From Winogradskyella pelagia (GTDB taxonomy: Bacteria > Bacteroidota > Bacteroidia > Flavobacteriales > Flavobacteriaceae): 64,000 nt of DNA. Both the position numbers and the translations under genes were made by a program. This document shows, piece after piece, positions 34,916 to 43,483 of this stretch (the stretch's first letter is position 1; each line of letters begins with the position of its first letter). Under the pieces are notes generated by a model. That model was not told where the DNA came from. It saw nothing but the letters and a program-made list of their open reading frames with translations, and searched no databases. The stretch is taken from contig NZ_JAGEVF010000004.1 of NCBI RefSeq assembly GCF_017581965.1, forward strand, positions 62,001 to 126,000, read 5' to 3'.

Positions 34916-36129
34916 TGTCAATAAAATACATATATAAAGTAATCAGTAGCCTTATACTTGTTATGTTAGGACTAAGTATGCCTGCAGCTGCAGATAAGGA
35001 TAGCTATACTCTAATTTCAACAGCTAAAGCATATACAGCAGGCGATCCTATTTCTTTAGAATTTTCTTTTGAAGGTAATCCTGAAGTCGTCTTGTATTGC
35101 TCAAATAGTTATGGGTCCATTGTATTAAATCCAATAGTTGATAAGACTTTAAGATTTGAAATTCCAGAAATTCTATCAAACAAATCAGGCATTTTAAATT
35201 GGCAATTACAAGCAGCAAGCAAACGTCTTATTGGTCAGTTTACAATACTACCAAAAAAAGAAATTGAGACCATAGAAACCTACATAGGCCCTCCAAGTAT
35301 AGAAGCCGGTGGAACAGATTATACCATGTTTGTTGCTATACCAACAGATGCCTTTGATAATCCTATGGCTGATAGCACAAAAGTTTCTGTTAAACATCAA
35401 TTTTTAGAAACGCAGGACACTAGTCTTATTTATACGGAGCATGGCTTCAGTTATAAGAAAATATACTCCTATGAAAACAGTGGTCGTGTGCTTATAAGTT
35501 CCGAAAGCCTAGGACTAAATTCAAAGGAATTCGATGTCAATGTTATGCCCGCAATTCCAACAAATTTCAGTATTTCTGCTGATCGTATTCACAAGTATGC
35601 AGATGCTAATCAGATCACAACCTTCAAAACGTCAATCATTAGAGATCGTTTTGGTAATATTGTTAGTGATGGAACGTTCGTAACCTTCTTTATTACGAAT
35701 AAAAGTGGATATATAGCGACAACCTCTGGTGCCACTATAGATGGTGTTGCTACAGCTAAAATGTTACATCCAGATCATGAGGAGCAATGGACTATTAAAG
35801 CCTATATTGAAGGTATGGCGAACAGTGATGCCATTGTTTTAAACTATGAACAAGCGGTTTCAGATTTTGAGGTTTCCTTCTCTGAAGACAAAAGGACAAT
35901 TATTGTAGGACCGCTTCAGAGTTTTATGGAACAATACATTCCAGATGGTTTAGATGTGACAGTTAAGATTTACGAAAGCGGAAAATTAGCGCATCAAATT
36001 ATGGCGCAAAGTCGAGATGGTTTCGCTACGGTTAAACTAAGTATAGACCGTTTTCCTAAAGGAATTTACACCATAGAAGTCAATACTGCTGGACTCTCAA
36101 AATCATTCACTGATATTAGCTATGATTAG
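34915..36129 (+). CDS. Exported protein with invasin/Big-1-like Ig domains
   Basis: The 404-residue protein has a signal peptide (about 1-26, SMPAAADKD). It is strand-rich; residues 215-320 resemble a Big-1/invasin-type Ig repeat (FKTSIIRDRFGNIVSDGTFVTFFI, then GVATAKMLHP), and an earlier copy (about 125-215) has a weaker version (VAIPTDAFDNPMADSTKVSV). It lacks a lipobox and a T9SS sorting tail, so it is probably periplasmic. It is translationally coupled to the GT-C protein (1-bp overlap) and to the hydrolase (8-bp overlap), suggesting one envelope complex. Confidence 0.7.
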   Translation: MSIKYIYKVISSLILVMLGLSMPAAADKDSYTLISTAKAYTAGDPISLEFSFEGNPEVVLYCSNSYGSIVLNPIVDKTLRFEIPEILSNKSGILNWQLQAASKRLIGQFTILPKKEIETIETYIGPPSIEAGGTDYTMFVAIPTDAFDNPMADSTKVSVKHQFLETQDTSLIYTEHGFSYKKIYSYENSGRVLISSESLGLNSKEFDVNVMPAIPTNFSISADRIHKYADANQITTFKTSIIRDRFGNIVSDGTFVTFFITNKSGYIATTSGATIDGVATAKMLHPDHEEQWTIKAYIEGMANSDAIVLNYEQAVSDFEVSFSEDKRTIIVGPLQSFMEQYIPDGLDVTVKIYESGKLAHQIMAQSRDGFATVKLSIDRFPKGIYTIEVNTAGLSKSFTDISYD

Positions 36130-37636
36130 TAACAGAACCCTATTACGAAGTATTATTTTAATAAGTTATGTCATTATTATAGCTCTGGTGATTTATGGTA
36201 TTTCTGCTATTTTATCATATCTCAATACTGGAGCCGACCGCAGTAAAATGTTACATACGGAAGTCATGCAAATTGACCAATATTTACCAGAATTGACTTG
36301 GGCGCCTTTAACCAATAAGGGAAGACCGATGGGTGAGCAGACATTGAAGTCTATTGAAAATGATTATTTGGATGCCTGGTATGTTAAGCATGTTGCTTTT
36401 ATGACAAATACTAGAGCTGGTATAGAGGACTATTATACAGAAAGTGCTCGAGAAAATATTTTCAATATCATTGCATTAAACACTGATCAAAACACCTCAT
36501 TAGAAAGCACCACATTAGAACATCACCCTACACTCGAATTTTTTAGTGAAGACGGACAGATGGTAGTACTTACAGACCACGAGGTTCTTGAATACAAGCG
36601 TATTTTTAATAACGACAAATTAGTTGCGGAGGTACATGAGAAATCAACCTATAAAGTCACCTTGTTATTAGAAGATGGCTTTTGGAGAATACGACATTTG
36701 GTTAGAGTTAAGAGTGAGCCTTATAGCCCCCTGCATGGCAAAAAGGTTAATGAGGTTTCCAATATAAAAGGGATTAACTACTATCCGCAAGCGACTCCCT
36801 GGAACATGTTTGGTGATAATTTTGATGCTGATATTATCGCGTCAGATTTTAAATTAATTGCATCAAGTGGATTAAATAGTATAAGAATATTTGTGCCTTA
36901 TGAGGGTTTTGGAAAATCTAGCGTTGAAAAAGACAAACTCTCACAACTCATAACATTATTAGACCTTGCAGAAACAGCAAATCTTAAAGTGATGGTCACG
37001 CTTTTTGATTTCTATGGTGATTATAATGTGTTAGATTGGACACTTACCCAACGTCATGCAAAAACAATCGTAAATGCCATAAAAAACCACAACGCTTTAG
37101 CATCTTGGGATATAAAAAACGAACCGGATTTAGATTTTGAATCGCGCGGAAAAGCATTGGTCACAGCATGGTTAGACAAGATGGTGGATTTCGTAAAGTC
37201 TCAAGATTTTAATCACGGAGTCACTATTGGTTGGTCTGATGCAGAAAGTAGCTTAATTTTAAAAGAGAAGTTAGATTTTGTGTCCTTTCATTATTATGAA
37301 GATGTAAGCCAATTAGCGAATACTTATAATGCTTTAAAAACTCAGATTGTTAAGAAGCCTATTGTGATTACGGAATTTGGAACCTCATCTTATAGCGGCT
37401 TATGGAATCCTTTCGGTAATTCCGAAGACGATCAGGCCGAATATCATAAATCCATGCAGAAGCTATTTTCAGAAAATAAAATTCAGTTTATGTCATGGAC
37501 ACTTTACGACTACACTGAAATACCAAAGGAAGTCGTAGGGCGATTTCCTTGGCGTAAAAATGCACAAAAGCATTTTGGTTTTATTGATAAAAATGGGATT
37601 AAGAAGGATTCTTTCGAATATATTTCTAAAGAATGA
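36122..37636 (+). CDS. Membrane-anchored clan GH-A glycoside hydrolase (GH5-like)
   Basis: The 504-residue protein has one N-terminal membrane anchor (about 10-33), an NTF2-like region (about 75-200) and a TIM-barrel hydrolase (about 212-500). The predicted acid/base is E334 (DIKNEPD) and the nucleophile E418 (VITEFGTSSYSG), the clan GH-A arrangement of GH5, GH39 and relatives. A hydrolase beside EPS genes often trims or releases the polymer, as PslG does in Psl; that role here is inferred. It ends the plus-strand operon and overlaps the end of the convergent GT4 gene by 11 bp. Confidence 0.85.
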   Translation: MISNRTLLRSIILISYVIIIALVIYGISAILSYLNTGADRSKMLHTEVMQIDQYLPELTWAPLTNKGRPMGEQTLKSIENDYLDAWYVKHVAFMTNTRAGIEDYYTESARENIFNIIALNTDQNTSLESTTLEHHPTLEFFSEDGQMVVLTDHEVLEYKRIFNNDKLVAEVHEKSTYKVTLLLEDGFWRIRHLVRVKSEPYSPLHGKKVNEVSNIKGINYYPQATPWNMFGDNFDADIIASDFKLIASSGLNSIRIFVPYEGFGKSSVEKDKLSQLITLLDLAETANLKVMVTLFDFYGDYNVLDWTLTQRHAKTIVNAIKNHNALASWDIKNEPDLDFESRGKALVTAWLDKMVDFVKSQDFNHGVTIGWSDAESSLILKEKLDFVSFHYYEDVSQLANTYNALKTQIVKKPIVITEFGTSSYSGLWNPFGNSEDDQAEYHKSMQKLFSENKIQFMSWTLYDYTEIPKEVVGRFPWRKNAQKHFGFIDKNGIKKDSFEYISKE

Positions 37637-38852
37637 TTTCTTGTGCTTGTTCAGTTTGCTTGGATGTGTTGACGCTTTTACTATCTATAATCCGATGAAA
37701 TATTTCTAAATACATCTCAGCAATTTGTGACATCGGGTGTGCTGTAGCCGCTTTATAATTTTGCTTAGCCAATCGCAATCTATACGCTTCATTTACAACC
37801 AAAGCTTCAATAGCATTTGCTAAACTTCCTACACTATTTGGGTCAAAAAACTCGCCCAAATAACCTTCGTCCTTTACCAATAGTGATAAGTCACCCAAAT
37901 CGGGCATGACTACTGCCTTGCCATAACTTCCTGCCTGATGTAACACACCTGAACTTCCAGTTGTAGAGGTATATGGAAAAACAACTACTGCACTTTCATT
38001 AAATAGCCCGGGTACTTCTTCTTCCTCTACATAACCCGTAAATCTCACTTGAGGTACATGTTTATAAGCTTCTTGAACCTTAGCTAAATATCCTGGTACA
38101 TTTGGATTATCTGTGCCTGCTATAACAACCTCTAAATCTAAACCAGTAGATGCTCTCACCATTTCAACAGCTTCAATCATCCCTTCTACTTTTTTGTAAG
38201 TTCCAAATTTTCCAAAGGTCATTATTTGCATTGGTCCTTCTGGTAAAGTATAATCTGGTTCTTCTGGAATTTCGAATGTACCATGCGGAATCAATTTTAC
38301 ATTGGTAGCTCCATACTTATCCTCTAATATATCAACATACTTCTTCATTGTGACGGCCACTGTATCTGCCTGTAAAATGAGTCTTGTTAAAGTCGTTCCT
38401 ATAAATCCATAGATACTTTGCATCAGCTTATTTGAAGTAAAACCAGCGCTTCCTAAATCTACTTCTTCAAGGATATTGTGTAATAAAACGATATTGGGAA
38501 TCTTCTTCAATTTACACACTAAGGGTAACATTAAACCTAATGCAGCCGCTATTTTCTTATCACCAAACTTCATGAACTGCAAGTTGAACAATACTGAATC
38601 TGGTTGTGTTTGGCTGATAGCCTTAGTTACTGAAAATATATTCTTATAGCTATTAAATGACCAACATTCCTTCACAGTAATCCTACACCCTTCCTCAGCA
38701 AACTCAATATCTTTGGTCCCTTCAGTTCTGTCGGTTAATAAGATTAGCTCTGTTATGTTTTGGTTTTTTCTAAATTGTTTTACTAAATGGTAGGCATACT
38801 CATTTAAAGTGACTTTACTTGGTGGATATGCTGTGACAATTGCTAGTTTCAT
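37626..38852 (-). CDS. GT4-family glycosyltransferase
   Basis: The 408-residue protein has the GT-B fold of family 4: an N-terminal Rossmann half (MKLAIVTAYPPSKVTLNEYAY), the linker VKLIPHGTFE, and a donor-binding half with IMTFGKFGTYKKVEGMIEAV, VRFTGYVEEEEVPGLFNESAVVVFPY and SYGKAVVMPDLGDLS near 305-330. No membrane segment or signal is present. It would add a nucleotide-sugar-derived residue to a growing glycan in the cytoplasm. It follows the flippase gene after a 108-bp gap that contains operator site C. Confidence 0.9.
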   Translation of the reverse strand: MKLAIVTAYPPSKVTLNEYAYHLVKQFRKNQNITELILLTDRTEGTKDIEFAEEGCRITVKECWSFNSYKNIFSVTKAISQTQPDSVLFNLQFMKFGDKKIAAALGLMLPLVCKLKKIPNIVLLHNILEEVDLGSAGFTSNKLMQSIYGFIGTTLTRLILQADTVAVTMKKYVDILEDKYGATNVKLIPHGTFEIPEEPDYTLPEGPMQIMTFGKFGTYKKVEGMIEAVEMVRASTGLDLEVVIAGTDNPNVPGYLAKVQEAYKHVPQVRFTGYVEEEEVPGLFNESAVVVFPYTSTTGSSGVLHQAGSYGKAVVMPDLGDLSLLVKDEGYLGEFFDPNSVGSLANAIEALVVNEAYRLRLAKQNYKAATAHPMSQIAEMYLEIFHRIIDSKSVNTSKQTEQAQEIIL

Positions 38853-38876
38853 GATAATTTATTTTTAATTACAGTA

Positions 38877-38884
38877 CAAATTTG
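38877..38884 (-). promoter_or_regulatory. Predicted -7 element of the GT4 gene (CAAATTTG)
   Basis: It matches nATnnTTTG-type Bacteroidota elements with one change from TAnnTTTG. It is exactly 54 bp from the strong repeat of operator site C and 24 bp before the start codon. Confidence 0.45.
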
Positions 38885-38916
38885 GGGTTTTACATTTCTA
38901 TTTACAGTTGTACTTC

Positions 38917-38946
38917 GTTAGGAGAACTTTTACTGTAGATGAATGG
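38917..38946 (-). promoter_or_regulatory. LytTR-type operator, site C
   Basis: The 17-mer TTACTGTAGATGAATGG (38930-38946) carries the strong repeat GATGAATGG (38938). A weak partner GTTAGGAGA lies 21 bp away (38917). The site is upstream of the GT4 gene. Confidence 0.6.
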
Positions 38947-38960
38947 TTATTTCCTTTAGA

Positions 38961-40211
38961 TTAAGCATTTTTTGGTTTCCTCGTTTCTAGCTTAAAAAAG
39001 CCCAATTGTATTACTAATAATAAAGCCATTGCTACAATTTGCATATGTACCACTTGCTCTAGTGATCCGTGATAAAATATAACTAATACCATTTGTAACA
39101 TCCCGAAAATTCCCGAAATGATTACTGGTATATATTTATCTAAAGATAGATAGTAATAAGCAAAAATATTGGAGAACGCAAACATGGATGTGGCTATGGC
39201 ATATTTCCATAACAACGGCGCCATGGCAAGGTATTCCTCTCCAAAAAGGATATGTATAATTAACTCAGGGAGACTTATACATGTCACTATAATGAGTGCT
39301 GATATTATAGCTATATACCCAACATATTTTAAGAGAATTGACGCGGTTTCTTTACCTTCTTTCTTTAATTCTACTACTGCAGGTAATAACAACATCACAA
39401 ACATCCAAGCAATAAAATACACCATACGACCTATTAATGCTAGTGAGGCATATAGACCTGCTTCATAGGATTCAAAATAATGTTTAACCAATAAAATATC
39501 ACTGTTGTTTATAACTATCTGTGTGAGCTCATAAAAAGCCGTTAGTAAAAAGAACTTTTTAATTTGATTACTATATTTTTCCTCTAAGGGTAAGATTTTT
39601 TTTAAGTTGAATTGTTTCACTTTAAACGGAAACAGTCCAAAACCAAAGGATAATAATATCCCTGCAGCAATAACCCAAGACGATGTAATATCAAACACCA
39701 AAATAATACCAATAGTAATAAGTAAACGACTAAGCATTTCACCTTGATAAGTAATGGATAAGGCTTTATAATCTTTTTTACCTTGAAAGGTCCCTCTGTT
39801 AACACTCATTAAAAAGTAAAGTGGTACTCCACAACCAAAAATCACAAACATTGATTTTGAAGTTGTATTAAATAACGCTTGCAGTTCTCCAGCAAAACAA
39901 ATAATGGCTATCCCTAAAATAATACCAACTCCAAATGCGCGCTTATACACTTGAGTTATAAAACTTCCAAATACTGAATTCTCAAATAACACTGAAAACT
40001 TAGCTGTTACTAATTGAAATGTCATAGCAATAAAAGACAAGACCAACAGAAATGTAATAAGTACAGCAGCGTCTGCGAATGCTGTTGGCCCTAATACACG
40101 TCCCAAGATGAGATTGTATAAATAATTACCGCCATTAACGGCCAACACACTGACCATAAATATTTGCTCGGGTGTTAATTTTTTAGATTTTAATGTTGCT
40201 ATTAATTGCAT
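38961..40211 (-). CDS. Polysaccharide flippase (Wzx/MOP-like)
   Basis: The 416-residue protein has about twelve hydrophobic segments with the MOP-superfamily look: MVSVLAVNGGNYLYNLILGRVLGP near the start and a repeated pattern of paired helices. It would move lipid-linked oligosaccharide across the inner membrane. It lies 24 bp behind the STAS gene and before the GT4 gene. The sequence is about 50-80 residues shorter than many Wzx proteins but appears complete, with no frameshift. Confidence 0.85.
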   Translation of the reverse strand: MQLIATLKSKKLTPEQIFMVSVLAVNGGNYLYNLILGRVLGPTAFADAAVLITFLLVLSFIAMTFQLVTAKFSVLFENSVFGSFITQVYKRAFGVGIILGIAIICFAGELQALFNTTSKSMFVIFGCGVPLYFLMSVNRGTFQGKKDYKALSITYQGEMLSRLLITIGIILVFDITSSWVIAAGILLSFGFGLFPFKVKQFNLKKILPLEEKYSNQIKKFFLLTAFYELTQIVINNSDILLVKHYFESYEAGLYASLALIGRMVYFIAWMFVMLLLPAVVELKKEGKETASILLKYVGYIAIISALIIVTCISLPELIIHILFGEEYLAMAPLLWKYAIATSMFAFSNIFAYYYLSLDKYIPVIISGIFGMLQMVLVIFYHGSLEQVVHMQIVAMALLLVIQLGFFKLETRKPKNA

Positions 40212-40235
40212 AATCCTTTTTGTTTTACGCTTCTG

Positions 40236-40514
40236 TTAAGCTGCTACTTTAAATTTTTTCCTTTTAGTGGTAATACTGCCACCATCACCAATAACATTAA
40301 ACGACATGTTTGATGCTTCAGCATAGGTATACAAAGCTCTTAGAGTTAATAATCCATTAATATCAATAGAAGCTATATGTTGCAAATCAATAATAACTTC
40401 ACCACAGGTATTTAATAGTATTTCACAATGGTTTTTTAACTGGTTTGCAGTCGTAGAATCAACTACACCTTCTACTGTAAATATGCCCTCGTTTTCTTTA
40501 ATTGTAAGTGCCAT
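40236..40514 (-). CDS. STAS-domain protein lacking the usual phospho-serine
   Basis: The 92-residue protein is a single STAS (anti-sigma-antagonist-like) domain: MALTIKENEGIFTVEGVVDSTTANQLKNH at the start and VIIDLQHIASIDINGLLTL near 39-57. In SpoIIAA-type proteins the motif is D-S-S-G with a phosphorylated Ser; here it reads D-I-N-G, so the usual phosphosite is absent. No RsbW-like kinase is nearby. It heads the STAS-flippase run and may act as a structural partner or a non-switching adaptor. Operator site B lies upstream. Confidence 0.85.
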   Translation of the reverse strand: MALTIKENEGIFTVEGVVDSTTANQLKNHCEILLNTCGEVIIDLQHIASIDINGLLTLRALYTYAEASNMSFNVIGDGGSITTKRKKFKVAA

Positions 40515-40555
40515 AATTGTGTAATTTTTAAATGATTATTGGTTTGAATCTGACG

Positions 40556-40563
40556 CAAATATC
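40556..40563 (-). promoter_or_regulatory. Predicted -7 element of the STAS gene (GATATTTG)
   Basis: One mismatch to TAnnTTTG. It is exactly 54 bp from the strong repeat of operator site B. Confidence 0.45.
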
Positions 40564-40595
40564 TAGTGTATTTCCATGTATGAGCATTCTATTTC

Positions 40596-40625
40596 GACGG
40601 ATGGTCGATTGGTGTAGATGAATGA
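40596..40625 (-). promoter_or_regulatory. LytTR-type operator, site B
   Basis: Direct repeats GACGGATGG (40596) and GATGAATGA (40617) are 21 bp apart, the second inside TTGGTGTAGATGAATGA (40609-40625). It lies between the divergent STAS and TPR-barrel genes and could serve both. Confidence 0.65.
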
Positions 40626-40668
40626 AGCACAACCTGTCCGTAACTTGCAATTAGTTAAACAGACAGAG

Positions 40669-42732
40669 ATGAAAACTTTAAAATCACTTTCTATTAGTAT
40701 CCTTTTATTAGTTGTTTTTAGCACATCTGGTCAAAACATGCAAGAAGGATTTACGTATTTAGAAACGGGGAATTATGCACAAGCTGAAACCTTTTTCTAT
40801 ACTATATTAAAAAACTATCCTGATAGTAAAACAGCACGACTTTGCTATGGACGTGCTATAGGTCTTAATGGAAAGACACAAGAGGCAAATGATTTGTTCT
40901 CTGATTTACTTAAAGACTATCCAAATGATTTTGAAGTAAAGCTTAATTATGGAGAATCCTTGTTATGGAATAAAAACTTTGCAGATGCCAAAGTCTATTA
41001 TAAAGGTTTAGTGACAGAAGAGCCAAAAAGCTTTGCGGCACTATTAGGTTTTGCTAATACGTTATCGAATCTGAAAGAATACGAGGATGCTATAATATAT
41101 GTCAATAACGCTTTAGAAGTTTCACCAAGAAACCCAAATGCTATGACCTCTAAAAAGTATATCTATTTAGGGTATGCTTACCAAAACCAACAAGCTCAGA
41201 ACTACGATAAAGCTGAAACACTTCTGACTAAAAATCTCGAAACCTTTGGTGACGATAAAGACACCTTATTAAATCTCGCCAATCTCTATTTAATATGGAA
41301 TAAGCTTTACAATGCCGAAACCATGTATGGCAAATTGGGCAAACAACAAGAACACAAAACACTTGCATTAAACGGTTTGGCCTTAGTGGCACATTTATAT
41401 GGAAAAGATAAAAATGCCTTGACCTTAAGTTCGCAGGCCAAAAAAAGCTTAACCGTTAATACAGATAAAACCACTGCACAACAAACATTAGAGCGTTACG
41501 TACAAGCCCTAATTTGGAATAAAAAATATAAAGCAGCCTCATCCTTAATTGACCAACTCATAAAGACTCACCCAAATCAAAACTGGGTACTGGCCTTAAG
41601 GGCCACTCTAAATATCTATAAAAGCAACTTTAAAGAAAGCTTAGCCGATTACAACCAAATCTTAGCCAACGACAGTACCTCTTTTGATGGTAATCTCGGA
41701 AAGGCAAATGTTTTAAAAGCCTTAGGACGTTTTGATGATGCATATGCTTCGGCAGAAAATACTTTATCATTTTACAACAACCAAAAAGATGCGGTTAACT
41801 TTATCAATAAGATGGATATAAGTTTTAGTCCAACACTAGAGTCTAAGGCGTCGCATACTTTTGATAATGGAAACAATAAGGCCTTTGCCTTTAACACCAA
41901 TGTTGTTTATCCCTTATCGACTAAGTTGAGCTTACTAGGGAACTATAATTACAGAACGACTAATAATACCGTGACAGATAACAGTGCCAACTCTAAAGAT
42001 TTATCTTTAGGACTAGCCTATCAAGTCATCCCAAATGTCACATTTAGAGGGACTGCAGGTATGACGACTGCAGATACAGAAAGCACCGATTACACACAAC
42101 TCTTAACCCATGTATCCTTGACTATTAAGGCGTTTAAACTACAAACCCTTGATATTGGCTATAAGCGACAAGTAGAAAGTTTTAATGCAGATTTATTAGA
42201 CCGTGAGCTAGTACAAAACAACTACTACGCTAATTATAATCTAGGAACTAACTTTAACTTAGGCTGGTTTACACAACTCATGCATACAACACAAAATGAT
42301 GGTAATACCAGAAACTTGTTGTTTACCTCTGTGTATTATAATCTATTGCCTAAGCCAGCTTTAAAAGTTGGATTTAATTACCAGTACATTACCTTTAAAG
42401 ATCAAGTGCCAACGATTTACTTTAGTCCAGAAAATTTTAATAATTACGAAGTCTTTGTAAATCTTATTAAAGATGAGGCTATTGCTAAACCTAACGAATG
42501 GTTTTACAATCTTACTGGTGCATTTGGTTACCAGATTATAGAGGATGACCCAAAACAAACCGCCTATAGATTACAAGGTGCTTTTGGCTACAAATTCTCT
42601 GAGCGTAGTTTATTAAATATTTATGGAACCCATAGTAATATTGCGGCTGCAACAGCTGCTGGGTTTACATTTACGGAAATTGGGTTGCGATTTAAGTGGG
42701 TGTTTTTAAAGAAAGCTTCCGTTAGAAGATAA
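40669..42732 (+). CDS. TPR protein with C-terminal YaiO-type outer-membrane barrel, probable EPS exporter
   Basis: I chose the ATG at 40669 because a signal peptide follows at once (MKTLKSLSISILLLVVFSTSGQN). An in-frame ATG at 40618 would add 17 residues over an operator site. Residues 25-390 of the 687-residue protein are tandem TPRs (for example GNYAQAETFFYTILKNYPDS and NFADAKVYYKGLV). The last 280 are barrel strands of YaiO type, ending with charged residues rather than an aromatic. TPR-plus-barrel proteins export polysaccharides in the Pga, Bcs and Pel systems; here that role is inferred from position opposite the flippase and STAS genes. Confidence 0.85.
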   Translation: MKTLKSLSISILLLVVFSTSGQNMQEGFTYLETGNYAQAETFFYTILKNYPDSKTARLCYGRAIGLNGKTQEANDLFSDLLKDYPNDFEVKLNYGESLLWNKNFADAKVYYKGLVTEEPKSFAALLGFANTLSNLKEYEDAIIYVNNALEVSPRNPNAMTSKKYIYLGYAYQNQQAQNYDKAETLLTKNLETFGDDKDTLLNLANLYLIWNKLYNAETMYGKLGKQQEHKTLALNGLALVAHLYGKDKNALTLSSQAKKSLTVNTDKTTAQQTLERYVQALIWNKKYKAASSLIDQLIKTHPNQNWVLALRATLNIYKSNFKESLADYNQILANDSTSFDGNLGKANVLKALGRFDDAYASAENTLSFYNNQKDAVNFINKMDISFSPTLESKASHTFDNGNNKAFAFNTNVVYPLSTKLSLLGNYNYRTTNNTVTDNSANSKDLSLGLAYQVIPNVTFRGTAGMTTADTESTDYTQLLTHVSLTIKAFKLQTLDIGYKRQVESFNADLLDRELVQNNYYANYNLGTNFNLGWFTQLMHTTQNDGNTRNLLFTSVYYNLLPKPALKVGFNYQYITFKDQVPTIYFSPENFNNYEVFVNLIKDEAIAKPNEWFYNLTGAFGYQIIEDDPKQTAYRLQGAFGYKFSERSLLNIYGTHSNIAAATAAGFTFTEIGLRFKWVFLKKASVRR

Positions 42733-42891
42733 CGGTAATATGTCTATTCAGTTTTATGTTTAGATATCTAATTTAGCGATTAAATTATAGGTAGAGAATT
42801 TCGGCATAATTTTCACACGTTGGTAATGACCAAGCAATTAATTAATACATGGTCTAAGCCCTTAGGGTTTTACTTTACTATTAGTGAAATT

Positions 42892-43035
42892 TTATTTGTT
42901 CTTATGTAACGCAAATAGCATCAGACCAATTGATGCTCCTATAACCAATCCAATTCCCGCATTCCATATCGCGTATCCAAAAATCATACCTAATCCTGCT
43001 CCCGTTGCTATATACCATTTTTTATTTTTTTTCAT
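42892..43035 (-). CDS. Small glycine-rich membrane protein (47 aa)
   Basis: A minus-strand frame of 47 residues starts MKKNKKWYIATGAGLGM and continues as a Gly-zipper-like hydrophobic hairpin (AGIGLVIGASIGLMLF) with a basic end. The composition is that of a real small membrane protein. An upstream in-frame ATG at 43047 would add four residues (MTIQ). Function is unknown. It lies between the TPR-barrel gene and the T9SS protein, with no operon link visible. Confidence 0.65.
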   Translation of the reverse strand: MKKNKKWYIATGAGLGMIFGYAIWNAGIGLVIGASIGLMLFALHKNK

Positions 43036-43047
43036 TTGGATGGTCAT

Positions 43048-43483
43048 TAGTTGTTGTTACTTATTCCTTTTCATGTCTTTAAAAGCTTGAATTATTACTT
43101 TTTTGCGTTTTGAAGGTCTCAGTTTTAATTGAAGTCTAAAGGTTAGTTCATTTTACCTTATGGCTCAGGTCTAAGCTAGGATTCCGTTGCGTTTAGCAGC
43201 GCGGCCTAACGCCAATTACGGTGTGCTTTATTATTCTAATCAGTAGCGAAGCTAGCTGGATGCTCGTAAAATTCATGCCTTTATTTTAGTTTAAATGTAG
43301 GAAATAATTTCCAGCTTATTGGAAACCAGCAATGCATTACAGTGTTATTGTCAGTAGTTTTTTATCTTTCGCTTAACCTAATCATTATCAGAAGTGAAAT
43401 TCTTCGCTTCGCTCTATATAACACAAAACACAAAAGGCAAAAGCTTTCGCTCTTGCCTCATGAAAATTTGCTATCAATCTAGG
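43048..43483. other. Intergenic region between the small protein and the T9SS gene
   Basis: Base composition is higher in G+C around 43185-43230 (GCGTTTAGCAGCGCGGCC, then TAACGCCAATTACGG), unlike its surroundings. No credible gene was found. A terminator for the T9SS gene occupies the right end. The G+C-rich patch may be a repeat or the scar of an element. Confidence 0.4.
43420..43458 (-). terminator. Terminator of the T9SS protein gene
   Basis: On the minus strand a 10-bp stem with one mismatch (AGGCAAGAGC with GCTTTTGCCT) and a 4-base loop is followed by a T-rich stretch. It begins 26 bp after the stop codon. Confidence 0.7.

Noticed and set aside
42719-42735. Hairpin CCGTTA/TAACGG overlapping the TPR-barrel stop codon
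   Set aside because: It is short and has no T-run after it.
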